In this document: piece by piece, positions 1 through 8,434 of the stretch
How the letters are laid out: the number at the start of each line of letters is the position of its first letter
How positions within the stretch are numbered: the first letter of the stretch is position 1
Origin: Pseudoalteromonas flavipulchra NCIMB 2033 = ATCC BAA-314
GTDB lineage: Bacteria > Pseudomonadota > Gammaproteobacteria > Enterobacterales > Alteromonadaceae
Assembly (NCBI GenBank): GCA_000814665.1
Contig: JWIH01000021.1
Span: forward strand, 186,001 to 250,000
DNA length: 64,000 nt
Direction of reading: 5' to 3'
Position numbers and translations under genes: made by a program
Notes under the pieces: model-generated
The model's database searches: none
What the model saw: only the letters and a program-made list of their open reading frames with translations
Told to the model about the DNA's origin: nothing

Positions 1-2
1 CA

Positions 3-374
3 TCAAAAATCAATGTAGTGATCGATACTGCTTCTGTTGATTCGAACCATGCAGAGCGTGATAAGCATTTGCGCGGTAATGATTTCTTAAACGTTAAAGC
101 AAATCCTAAGGCGACTTTTAAGAGTAACTCGATTACTTTTAGCGATGATACAAATGCGAAGGTAAAAGGAAGCTTTACACTCAATGGGGTAACAAAGAAT
201 ATCGAGTTTGATATTCAAAAAGTGGGCGAAGGTAAAGATCCTTGGGGTGGATACCGAGTTGGCTTTGAAGGCGAAACCCAGTTAAAACTTGCTGATTATG
301 ACATTGATTATGATCTAGGTCCGGCATCAACGCACGTTACCATCGGTTTGCACTTGGAAGGTATTCGTAAGTAA
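3..374 (+). CDS. YceI family protein (5' end outside window)
   Basis: The reading frame is open from the first bases of the window, so this is the C-terminal part of a longer gene; the GTG at 18 is an internal valine. The visible 123 residues match the second half of YceI-family proteins. These are small exported beta-barrel (lipocalin-like) proteins that bind a polyisoprenoid-type lipid in the periplasm. Recognisable stretches are VDSNHAERDKHLRGNDF near the start, the SFTLNGVTKNIEFDI strand pair, and the WGGYRVGFEGETQLKLADY segment. The start and signal peptide lie outside the window. Family assignment is confident; the physiological ligand is not known from sequence. Confidence 0.9.
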   Translation, partial: SKINVVIDTASVDSNHAERDKHLRGNDFLNVKANPKATFKSNSITFSDDTNAKVKGSFTLNGVTKNIEFDIQKVGEGKDPWGGYRVGFEGETQLKLADYDIDYDLGPASTHVTIGLHLEGIRK

Positions 375-454
375 TCTCTACTAGCACCACGTGTTTCTAC
401 ATACGTGGTGCTGCGCTTTATATTCTAGGTGGAGTCCACTTTTAAAACGCAATA

Positions 455-773
455 TTAGGGCCTATTTACCTTTCAAGTTTGTTTTTGCAGCAGTTTGATT
501 GGTATTTGTACAAGGCAGAGCCTGCGTAGCATAGTTATTCTATGTGAGTCAGGCGATAAAGACTTTGTGCTCCTGCAAAGTCACCTTACCCCACATCCTT
601 GTGGGGCAACACAGAAGAAATACCAATCAAGCGCTGCCCTTTGGGTTCACCTGAGTGCGCTTTGTTCATTGTTGCTCAACTTTTGCCTAGATTACTAGGC
701 GGCAAGTCGAGCGTCGCGACCAAAACACACTCAGAAGAACAAAAATCAAACAGCAAAGTTCAACAGGCCCTAG
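455..773. repeat. Hairpin-rich, MITE-like intergenic repeat block
   Basis: The 409 bases between the YceI gene and the next gene hold no convincing gene but several inverted repeats. A perfect 13-bp inverted repeat (TTGATTGGTATTT at 495-507, complement at 618-630) bounds a 136-bp core. Inside the core are three short hairpins: CATAG/CTATG near 529-543, GACTTTG/CAAAGTC near 560-581, and CCCCAC/GTGGGG near 589-606. To the right is a perfect GCCTAG-ATTA-CTAGGC hairpin (685-700). An outer pair, TAGGGCCT (456-463) and AGGCCCTA (765-772), encloses everything. The layout resembles a non-autonomous miniature element or a palindromic intergenic repeat. No transposase or clear target duplication is visible. 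Confidence 0.5.
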
Positions 774-783
774 TTTTACAAAG

Positions 784-1614
784 TTAGTTTTTAAAAATAC
801 TAGCTAGCTGTGGCTGAAATTGCTCTGGTAACCAACGAGACATAGCCAGTCTAAACTGCTCGTTTTTATGGGCTTGTTTTAACGCTTCGCTAATTGCAGC
901 GATCTGTTCCTTACCAATCGCATTGTTATTACAGCCTGCATATCCAGCAGTTATTTGCGAGGCGATACTCAATCTGACTTGTGTCAATTCATCTTGCTTA
1001 TCAACATGCAATTTGTGGTAGTGGTGTTCGCTTGGGTATCCGAGTATCACGTCGACTCTTTTTTTGAGCAGCATGATAGTCAAACTCTCTAATGTATCTC
1101 TTCCTGGTCTTACAAGCACTTGCTTGGTAGGCAAACTCGCCAATAACGCATCAATTTCATGACCAAACGACCGGTTTGCCGCCACACCTACGGTTAGCCC
1201 GTGCTCAGTTACGAGCTTTTCCAAATCAATTGCGCTGTTGGTAATGCCAAGCGACTGTGCGACATCTTTCCTTAGTGCGGCAGAGGTTGACAATCCAATG
1301 GTGGAATACTCATCACTAAAAGCGATATGTCTTTGTCGCTCGGGTGTTTTATAGAGGGAGATCATACAATATTGGTTGTTGAAATTAGAGAGCTCATGTA
1401 TCGCCCTCGATGCGGGGAACACTTTATAATTGAAGGTGTAGTCGGGCATCTGTTGTTGGATGAGTTTTATCAATAACTCGTCCCGTCCTTGTCCCTCCAA
1501 ATCATCAGAAAGGATATAATAAGGCGCGAAGTCTATCGCAATCCAAGTTATTTGTTTTGCAAATACGAAACTGGATTGGAAGGCAATGAAGAGGAGTAAG
1601 ATGATTTTGATCAA
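784..1614 (-). CDS. Periplasmic solute-binding-like protein (SBP family 3 fold)
   Basis: The 276-residue protein begins with a classic signal peptide (MIKIILLLFIAFQSSFVFA, cleavage before KQ). It continues with the pattern of two-lobed periplasmic binding proteins of the amino-acid type: ITWIAIDFAPYYI after the signal, a RAIHEL segment, and YSTIGLSTSAALRK in the hinge region. No membrane or enzymatic domain follows and no transporter permease is adjacent. It therefore belongs to the free-standing binding-protein-like group common in Alteromonadales, whose ligand and role are unknown. The only start that keeps the signal peptide is TTG at 1614, since a TGA lies just upstream in frame. The gene is transcribed away from the cluster at 1898. 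Confidence 0.7.
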   Translation of the reverse strand: MIKIILLLFIAFQSSFVFAKQITWIAIDFAPYYILSDDLEGQGRDELLIKLIQQQMPDYTFNYKVFPASRAIHELSNFNNQYCMISLYKTPERQRHIAFSDEYSTIGLSTSAALRKDVAQSLGITNSAIDLEKLVTEHGLTVGVAANRSFGHEIDALLASLPTKQVLVRPGRDTLESLTIMLLKKRVDVILGYPSEHHYHKLHVDKQDELTQVRLSIASQITAGYAGCNNNAIGKEQIAAISEALKQAHKNEQFRLAMSRWLPEQFQPQLASIFKN

Positions 1615-1897
1615 ATTGGGTCACTCTTGCTGAACTTACAATAAGCTTAGCATTGTTTGCGATATTGATGATTAAATTAATGTTTATTTAATTTGTATTT
1701 AATGTTTACAGAGGTTGGCGGTATGCTAGCTTTAAAAGAGGTTTTAGTTTTGGGTAAAAACGTGCTAGTTAAAGCTTTGTCAAGCGATTGAATATAGAGT
1801 TTGATTGCAGCGCGTTAATCCAATATAAGTAGATAAGGCCGTATGGCAAGGAAAGTCATACAAGTCAATAACTATAAATTATTAATAAGGAAAACCG
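1615..1897. other. Divergent intergenic region
   Basis: This 283-bp AT-rich spacer separates the reverse-strand binding-protein gene from the forward cluster at 1898 and must carry promoters for both. Two similar stretches, TGCTAGCTTTAAA (about 1722) and TGCTAGTTAAAGCT (about 1761), form an imperfect direct repeat. The forward side ends with a good ribosome binding site (AAGGAAAA) before the ATG at 1898. No gene or RNA is recognised. Confidence 0.4.
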
Positions 1898-2485
1898 ATG
1901 GCTATATTAATCGTTACCGATATTTTCGGTTATACGGATCATATTGATCGTTTTGCTAAATCACTTGGAAGTGGCGTGCAGGTGCTTTCACCATTTATAG
2001 AAGAACCAAACAGTGTCTCTGAGTCGGATTGTTATGAGCTGTTTTTGGCGCAGTGTGGTCATCGTTTATATGCTGACAAAGTATCAGCAGCGATTTCTGA
2101 ATACAAACCAAAACTTATTATTGGCTTTAGTGCAGGCGGAGCTGCAGCGTGGATTGCATTGTCTGAACAAGGTGCATCTCACTCTGTTGAGCAGCTTATC
2201 GCATTTTATCCCAGCCAAATACGTAATCATCTAAATATTAAGCCTAGTTGCGATGTGTCTATCTTCTTTGCTCAAGTTGAATCTCATTTTGACGTTGAGC
2301 CCGTTATAGAACAGTTAAAAGATAAAAAAGGGCTGGATTGTATCCGAACGCGATATTTACACGGTTTTATGAACAAGCTCTCGGGTAACTATGATGAGTA
2401 CGCATACTCGCATTATCAGTATTTTTGCCAGCGAGAGGCACGCAACTATATCGAGGTTGTGCAACGAGAGGCGGAGTTTTCGTAA
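1898..2485 (+). CDS. Alpha/beta hydrolase (dienelactone-hydrolase-like)
   Basis: This is a 195-residue cytoplasmic protein without a signal peptide. It has the compact alpha/beta-hydrolase layout: a first strand AILIVTDIFGY, the nucleophile elbow GFSAGG (Ser about residue 78), a later strand with acidic residues (VSIFFAQVESHFDVEP) and a candidate catalytic His in RYLHGF near residue 154. The size and the ILIVTDIFG start recall dienelactone-hydrolase-type enzymes. The substrate cannot be predicted. The start is well supported by AAGGAAAA just upstream. It is the first gene of a same-strand series continuing with a decarboxylase-like protein and an FAD enzyme, so it may hydrolyse an ester or lactone in the same pathway. 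Confidence 0.65.
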   Translation: MAILIVTDIFGYTDHIDRFAKSLGSGVQVLSPFIEEPNSVSESDCYELFLAQCGHRLYADKVSAAISEYKPKLIIGFSAGGAAAWIALSEQGASHSVEQLIAFYPSQIRNHLNIKPSCDVSIFFAQVESHFDVEPVIEQLKDKKGLDCIRTRYLHGFMNKLSGNYDEYAYSHYQYFCQREARNYIEVVQREAEFS

Positions 2486-2554
2486 CAACATACGCAAAAG
2501 CGGCTTGAGCGAACTACACTAAACACTAACTTATCATACTTTAAGGAGTGAAAG

Positions 2555-3532
2555 ATGTATCCCGAGTTGCCTGATTATCAACATTTTTATAGTAATCCGA
2601 TCGCCAAACCTCCATGTAGAATGCTAAATGCACAAATGTATGGCTTCTTTGTCAAAGGAAAGAAATCAACAATCCAAGCCTATGTTGATAAAACGCTGAA
2701 TTCGGTTTCTAGTAGTGAATTTGTATTCAGGGCTTTAACGGATTGGTGCTTATTGACCTTTACGGATATTGAAAATATCGCATCAAAAGTGCCGCCATTT
2801 AGTAATTATGGATATATGCAAGAAACCGATGTCATTGTCTGGTTACCAATTCTGCAAGTCAATCTCGAAACGTTAAAAGCAGAGCATCTGTATTGGTATC
2901 CTGCGTTTATCTCTGTCAACAACATTAACGCGCTGATAAATGGTCGAGAAATATGGGGCTACAACAAATATTTATGTCGCTACGAAATGCCTGATAACTT
3001 TGGCGACCCACTGAGCTTTTCCCTCTCTCTGGAGACCTTTAAGGAATTTGATCCCAACGTCAAAATGGCATGGCATGAATTGTTATCCATTGAACCTGAG
3101 GATGACGGGGAGTCATGGCTAAAAGAAGTGTTGGAAGTGGGTGAAGAAATTGCTGAGCTTTTCAAAGATTCAGTGTCTGATTTAAACGTCGATAGCCAAT
3201 TTCTTAAACAGTTCTTATCGGGTTTTACCCACCCACAAATGGATCAAATATTATTTAAGCAGTTCCCAGATGGCTATGCCGAGAAGTCTGTATATTCGGC
3301 AGTGGTACATTCCCCTTCTGAGGTGAAGAAAATCCACAAAATTGGTTTTATCAAAGATGACTTAAGCCTGAATCTACAACGAATAGATGCGTTTCCACTC
3401 GATAAAATGTTTGGCATTCCATTAGGCAAAAGCGAGGTCAAACTACCTTACTTTGTGAAAATGGACTTCGATCAGGCAGGTGTGGAAGAAATTGTTTCCA
3501 GTGCTCAGAGTATGGCTAATCTCCATCGTTAG
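2555..3532 (+). CDS. Acetoacetate decarboxylase (ADC) superfamily protein
   Basis: The 325-residue soluble protein carries the hallmark segment of the acetoacetate decarboxylase family: YPAFISVNNINALINGRE at residues 115-132 followed by IWGYNK, with Lys138 at the position of the Schiff-base lysine of true ADC. The family works on beta-keto acids or related carbonyl compounds through a lysine imine, but many members have unknown substrates. This one is longer than classical ADC (about 245 residues), with extra sequence around 165-230. It sits 69 bp after the hydrolase gene with a strong ribosome binding site (AAGGAGTG) and is followed by the FAD oxidoreductase. A metabolic unit is likely; acetone formation itself is not implied. 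Confidence 0.75.
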   Translation: MYPELPDYQHFYSNPIAKPPCRMLNAQMYGFFVKGKKSTIQAYVDKTLNSVSSSEFVFRALTDWCLLTFTDIENIASKVPPFSNYGYMQETDVIVWLPILQVNLETLKAEHLYWYPAFISVNNINALINGREIWGYNKYLCRYEMPDNFGDPLSFSLSLETFKEFDPNVKMAWHELLSIEPEDDGESWLKEVLEVGEEIAELFKDSVSDLNVDSQFLKQFLSGFTHPQMDQILFKQFPDGYAEKSVYSAVVHSPSEVKKIHKIGFIKDDLSLNLQRIDAFPLDKMFGIPLGKSEVKLPYFVKMDFDQAGVEEIVSSAQSMANLHR

Positions 3533-3646
3533 TGTATTTGTGGCATAAAAAAACACGATTTTTACTAAAGCGATATTTGCATGTTTAGTTGTCTTCCTAT
3601 GTGGCTTTAGGTGTTGCTCGTCAACACGTTTGAAAAAGGAAGGCTT

Positions 3647-5890
3647 ATGAGTAAACAAAAAGTAGCAATACTTGGCGGCGGCGTTTCGGCGATGACAGCT
3701 GCGGTATACATGACTGAACAAGAAGATTGGCAAGAGCGCTATGATATTACCGTTTATCAGCAAGGTTGGCGTTTGGGAGGCAAAGGGGCGAGTGGTCGGA
3801 ATGCTGAATACGGCAAACGTATTGAAGAGCATGGTCTTCACGTTTGGTTTGGTGCCTATGTCAATTCTTTTAGGGCTATTGAGACAGTTTATAATAAGCT
3901 TGAGCGCTCAAGTGATATCCCCATTCACACTTGGCAACAAGCACTAAAACCGCATAGTTTGGTCGTGTTGCAAGAATATATCGACCAGCAATGGCAAACT
4001 TGGTCAGTAGATTTCCCTGAGATCCCAGGTAATCCAGCAAATGGCACTCTCGATTTACATTTTTGGCAGATTTTAAAATTACTTGCGGCTTGGCTACACA
4101 AGTGGGTTGATGATTTGGAGTGTGAAGTTGAGAAAACCCACAAATCCACGCAACTCAAAACTAAAAAAGAAAGAGATAAAACGCTGCTTGCTCACTTGGG
4201 ACAGGAAGTTAAAAGCTTTTTTGATAGTGTCGAAGATAAAGCCAAGACCTTATTTGATGACGCAGAAAACCATGTTCAAGAGGTTGTATCCACACCAAAG
4301 CTGTTAATAACGCAACTCAGTAATTTTTTGACGGTGCGTGAAGCTGATCATCGTTTAGAGAATAAGAAAGATCACTTAGTTGTTTGGTATATGGTTCGAA
4401 AAATTAGGCGTTGGTTGCAGTCTGAAGTAAACGACTTAATTGATGACAACCCTGTCATTAGACGTCTGTATATATGTATAGATTTAGGTGTTGCGATGAC
4501 CATAGGCATGCTCCGTGACAAAGTCTATTCACGAGGGTTTGGTTATCTTGATCGATACGATTTTAAACAGTGGCTCAAGCGCAATGGCGCAAATGAATCG
4601 CTGTCTGTGGAGTCTGCGCCTGTCCGCGGCTTTTATGACCTCGTTTTTGGCTATGAGGACGGTGATTTTAAAAAGCCGAATGTCGAAGCGGGAGTTGCGG
4701 CTTTGGCTATGCTTCGGATTATGCTGTGTTATCGCGGTGGTGTGATGTGGAAAATGCAAGCCGGGATGGGAGATATTATTTTCTCTCCTATCTATGAGCT
4801 GCTCAAACATCGAGGCGTTAAGTTTGCGTTTTTTCATCAGGTTGAATCGTTACACTGTGCACAGGATGATGATGGCCATTATGTTGATAGTATTCAATTA
4901 ATTCAACAGGTTAAACTAAAAGAGACGCAAAATTACGAGCCTCTAGAATTAGTCAAAGACTTGCCATGTTGGCCAAGCTTTCCATTGTGGCAACAAATTG
5001 ACCCGCAGCAAGTAGCACTACTTAAAGAACATGAGATTAACCTAGAGTCTTACTGGTCTAATTGGGAGACGGTTTACCAACAAGCATTTGGACAGAGGTT
5101 GCCGAGAAAAACACTAAATAAAGGTACTGATTTCGATTTAGTGATTTTTGGGATCTCAGTGGCAGGTCTTGAGCCACTTTGTCAGCAATTATTGGCTAAA
5201 GATAACAACTTAAAGTTGCAAGCCGAAAAGGTCAAAACTGTTGCGACTCAAGCTTTACAGTTGTGGCTCACTAAAACTGACAATGAACTGGGTTTTCACG
5301 ACCCTTCTGGCAGTAATGAGCCACCAATATTAAGCGCATTTTCTCAACCCTTTGATACTTGGGCTGCGATGTCTAATTTACTTGAGGTTGAAGATTGGCC
5401 AAATACTCAGCCTAAGAACATTGCCTACTTTTGTAGTGCTTTTACCTGCGCAGATTATCCACCTCCGAGCGATCATGAGTTTCCTGAACGCATGAAAGCT
5501 CAGGTAAAAGAAAACGCATTGCAAAAGCTTAGATTACAGATGCAGCCACTGTGGCCAGAGGCTTATCATGGTGACGACTTCGATTGGAACGTATTGTTTG
5601 ATGTTGATAATAAGGAAGGCGAAGTTAGGTTCAATACTCAGTATTGGAGGGTGAATGTCGACCCCAGTGAGCGTTATGTGTTAAGTGTTGTTGATAGCAG
5701 TCAATTTCGACTGCCTACGGATGGCAGCATCTTCGAAAACCTCTACATTACCGGAGATTGGATTAAAACCGGTGTCAATGCAGGTTGTGTTGAAGCTGCT
5801 GTGATGGCTGGCATGCAAACGAGTAGAGCTATCACCGGATATCCTCAAAGCATTAGTGGAGAATCAGGATTTGAGCCGTTTAACGTTTGA
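3647..5890 (+). CDS. FAD-dependent oxidoreductase (amine oxidase/phytoene desaturase-like)
   Basis: From the preferred ATG at 3647 (ribosome binding site AAGGAAGG) the protein has 747 residues. An upstream in-frame start at 3611 would add only 12 unconserved residues. The N-terminus has the dinucleotide-binding fingerprint VAILGGGVSAMTAA, followed by GWRLGGKGASGR and HGLHVWFGAY. This pattern is seen in the flavin amine oxidase/carotenoid desaturase group. The C-terminus has the second FAD contact, LYITGDWIKTGVNAGCVEAA. A long middle region (about 165-290) rich in Lys and Glu has no family match I recognise. No signal peptide is visible. The substrate is unknown; pairing with the ADC-like gene suggests oxidation of a lipid-like or polyketide-like molecule. 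Confidence 0.7.
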   Translation: MSKQKVAILGGGVSAMTAAVYMTEQEDWQERYDITVYQQGWRLGGKGASGRNAEYGKRIEEHGLHVWFGAYVNSFRAIETVYNKLERSSDIPIHTWQQALKPHSLVVLQEYIDQQWQTWSVDFPEIPGNPANGTLDLHFWQILKLLAAWLHKWVDDLECEVEKTHKSTQLKTKKERDKTLLAHLGQEVKSFFDSVEDKAKTLFDDAENHVQEVVSTPKLLITQLSNFLTVREADHRLENKKDHLVVWYMVRKIRRWLQSEVNDLIDDNPVIRRLYICIDLGVAMTIGMLRDKVYSRGFGYLDRYDFKQWLKRNGANESLSVESAPVRGFYDLVFGYEDGDFKKPNVEAGVAALAMLRIMLCYRGGVMWKMQAGMGDIIFSPIYELLKHRGVKFAFFHQVESLHCAQDDDGHYVDSIQLIQQVKLKETQNYEPLELVKDLPCWPSFPLWQQIDPQQVALLKEHEINLESYWSNWETVYQQAFGQRLPRKTLNKGTDFDLVIFGISVAGLEPLCQQLLAKDNNLKLQAEKVKTVATQALQLWLTKTDNELGFHDPSGSNEPPILSAFSQPFDTWAAMSNLLEVEDWPNTQPKNIAYFCSAFTCADYPPPSDHEFPERMKAQVKENALQKLRLQMQPLWPEAYHGDDFDWNVLFDVDNKEGEVRFNTQYWRVNVDPSERYVLSVVDSSQFRLPTDGSIFENLYITGDWIKTGVNAGCVEAAVMAGMQTSRAITGYPQSISGESGFEPFNV

Positions 5891-5925
5891 GTAGTCATAC
5901 TGACGGAGTAGCCCAACTACATTTC

Positions 5926-5948
5926 AAGCCTTGCAATTTGCAGGGCTT
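5926..5948 (+). terminator. Intercistronic hairpin after the FAD enzyme gene
   Basis: A 9-pair hairpin (AAGCCTTGC, loop AATTT, GCAGGGCTT with one G-U) lies 35 bases after the FAD oxidoreductase stop. It lacks a clear U-tract (AAATCCC follows), so it may stabilise the upstream mRNA rather than terminate. A second small CCCA/TGGG stem follows at about 5953-5962. Confidence 0.4.
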
Positions 5949-6090
5949 AAATCCCATCTGGGTATAATTTGTATGCGTTATGAACGATAACTTGAACCTT
6001 AAAAAGGTAATCGGGTTCATTTGTTTGGGGGTCTTTTTAATTCAGCTATACTGATAGTGCAATTGCATGATATAGCTCGGGATTCAAACT

Positions 6091-8331
6091 ATGCCACATC
6101 CAAATGTGCTGTTAAATACGATAACACTAACATTACTCTCAGTAGTTTCGATGGAAACGTCAGCACAAGTCGAAGAAGAAATCGAAGTCATTGAGGTATA
6201 CGCCCAAAAAAGAAAGCAATCTATCAATGATGTTGCTATCGCTGTTAAACCCATATCCGGACAAGTCATCACTGACGCGGCACTGAAAGATACGACCGAA
6301 CTGGGTAGTTTAGTTGCGAATGTAAAAATCAGTCAAAATGCAGCTGAGGGCACGCCTCCAGCGGTCAGCATTCGAGGTGTCGGACTTGTCGATTACAATA
6401 CGGCCAACACTTCTCCGGTTGGGGTGTATTTAGATGGTATATCTGTTGGGTCTGCGAATAATCAAATCATTAACTTGTTTGATGTTGAGCAAGTAGAAGT
6501 ATTGAAAGGTCCACAAGGTACACTTTTTGGTAGAAATACCACTGGGGGGGCAATTTTAGTGCGCACGGCGCGCCCAACAGATGGTAATTTTGCTTCTGTC
6601 AGTGTGGGGGTCGGTTCGGATTCTTTAACAAGAGCACGTACGATGCTCAACTATAGCCTAGATCAAAATAGCGCGGTGCGACTTGCCGCAAGCCACAATA
6701 ACTATGAGTACACAACTTATAACCTCCAGCCTGACGCTCCTGAGGCGTATATGGAACAAAATGATGTTCGACTAAGTTATTTTGGCGAGTTTGATAAGTT
6801 CAGTGTTTTTGTGAAATTAGATTATGGTCATTGGAATGGACTGGTTCAGCCGGTCGGGAATATCGGATTATTCTCAAACCCTTTGGATGGTTCATTATGT
6901 TCTCCAGCGCAAGCGGGCACTAGCAACTGCGTTGATGCGCTTGGTTTTAATATTGGCAGCGACGATTTTTGGGCTGTGCGGGTCAATAATTATCAAAAAC
7001 ATCACAGTATAAGCAAAGGTGTTACAACAGAGATCGCGTATGCACTGGATGACCGGTCTCAACTTATTTATCTTGGGGCTTTCAATCGCTTAGATAGGAT
7101 ACATGGATTTAATTGTGATGGAAGTCCATTTTCATTATGTGAAGGTGAGTTAGGGCTTAAAAATGAAAAGCTGGTGAATGAGCTTAGGTTTGAGCAAAGT
7201 ATGGAAACCGGATTTCTGACGGTAGGCTTATTTCAACTAGAAGAGCGTATTTACCAAGATAATTTCAATGACCTATTACGTGATTTTAGGGGAACCCCTA
7301 ATGGTGCAAGTGCGGCAACCTTTTTCTATGACAATGATATCAAAGTAAAATCAATGGCTTTGTTTGGCCAATATGAATATGAAATCAGTGAACATACAGA
7401 TGTACTTGTAGGAGTAAGGTACAGTGATGAAAAGGTAAATTATGACTCTTTCTCATACCTCAATGTACCGTTTGGAGATAACCTCGCTGGCATTTTAGTC
7501 CCTGCCTACGACATTGAGGGAAAAGAGTCCGATAGTAATTTGTCTGGAAAGTTGTCAGTTATCCATAAAGTTAAACCAGATAAAAGTGTTTATTATAGTT
7601 TATCTAATGGTGCAAAAAGCGGCGGCTATAACGGTGGCTTCCTTATTTCGAAGGATGCCGCGATACAGGCAAGTTATGGCCCCGAAGAACTAATCGCCCA
7701 TGAAATAGGAGCAAAGCTGTTATTTAATGAGCTTAAACTGCGTACAAATTTGGCCGCTTTTTACTATGATTATAAAGACCAACAGGTATTTATGAATCAG
7801 GCTTCAGAAGTACCTGGAGCACCGCCTTATCAGTTACTTGAAAACGTAGGTAAGTCAAAAATCTATGGTGCTGAAATAGAAAACACTTGGTATCTATCGG
7901 AGCAAACTCAGATAAGCTTGGATATAGGGTATATACCTGAAGCTAACTTTGAGGAATTTATTGATCCAGTTGGCGTTGTATTGACCGACAATCGCTTACC
8001 GTTTACATCCGAATGGAATATCTCTGGACAAATAAATTATGCATTTAATTGGGATGAAGTTAGTATAAAAAGTAGAATAGCATTTGATTATCAAAGCGAA
8101 TATTACTTTGACCAAAACGAATCTCCCTATGCTAAGCAGCCCAGTTATATGCTTTGGAATGCCAATCTACAGGTGGAGTATAGAGACTGGCAGTTAGGTA
8201 TTTGGGGTAAAAATCTTCTAGATAAAGAGTATAGCCATCTTAAATTTGACCTAAGTAGCTTTTTGGGAATGTTGGAAGACTTTAAAGGTGAGGGGAGAAG
8301 GATAGGCATGGATGTAACATATCGCTTTTGA
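6091..8331 (+). CDS. TonB-dependent outer-membrane receptor
   Basis: This is a 746-residue outer-membrane receptor. An N-terminal export signal ends near SAQ (about residue 26). It is followed by a TonB-box-like stretch (EEIEVIEVYAQKRKQ), a plug domain (about residues 45-160, with ISIRG-type SIRGVG and VEVLKGPQGTLFGRN) and a 22-strand barrel ending in the expected terminal Phe (DVTYRF). Members import siderophores, cobalamin, sugars or other bulky ligands using TonB energy. The substrate cannot be read from sequence; the plug resembles the broad catecholate/nutrient group common in marine Alteromonadales. A separate promoter is likely in the 200-bp gap upstream (candidate -10 TATACT at 6047). 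The hybrid kinase gene follows 103 bp later. Confidence 0.9.
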   Translation: MPHPNVLLNTITLTLLSVVSMETSAQVEEEIEVIEVYAQKRKQSINDVAIAVKPISGQVITDAALKDTTELGSLVANVKISQNAAEGTPPAVSIRGVGLVDYNTANTSPVGVYLDGISVGSANNQIINLFDVEQVEVLKGPQGTLFGRNTTGGAILVRTARPTDGNFASVSVGVGSDSLTRARTMLNYSLDQNSAVRLAASHNNYEYTTYNLQPDAPEAYMEQNDVRLSYFGEFDKFSVFVKLDYGHWNGLVQPVGNIGLFSNPLDGSLCSPAQAGTSNCVDALGFNIGSDDFWAVRVNNYQKHHSISKGVTTEIAYALDDRSQLIYLGAFNRLDRIHGFNCDGSPFSLCEGELGLKNEKLVNELRFEQSMETGFLTVGLFQLEERIYQDNFNDLLRDFRGTPNGASAATFFYDNDIKVKSMALFGQYEYEISEHTDVLVGVRYSDEKVNYDSFSYLNVPFGDNLAGILVPAYDIEGKESDSNLSGKLSVIHKVKPDKSVYYSLSNGAKSGGYNGGFLISKDAAIQASYGPEELIAHEIGAKLLFNELKLRTNLAAFYYDYKDQQVFMNQASEVPGAPPYQLLENVGKSKIYGAEIENTWYLSEQTQISLDIGYIPEANFEEFIDPVGVVLTDNRLPFTSEWNISGQINYAFNWDEVSIKSRIAFDYQSEYYFDQNESPYAKQPSYMLWNANLQVEYRDWQLGIWGKNLLDKEYSHLKFDLSSFLGMLEDFKGEGRRIGMDVTYRF

Positions 8332-8434
8332 TTTTTTTGAGCACTATATAGAGATAAGTCACCTGACTTGGGGGTAGAAAACTTGCAGATCAAATACCGA
8401 ACCACAGGTAACTTTACTAAGGTAACTGGCTAGA

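Noticed and set aside
495..787. Two short forward reading frames (495-698 and 599-787)
   Set aside because: They run through hairpin-rich repeat sequence, overlap each other, lack ribosome binding sites and show no protein-like composition.
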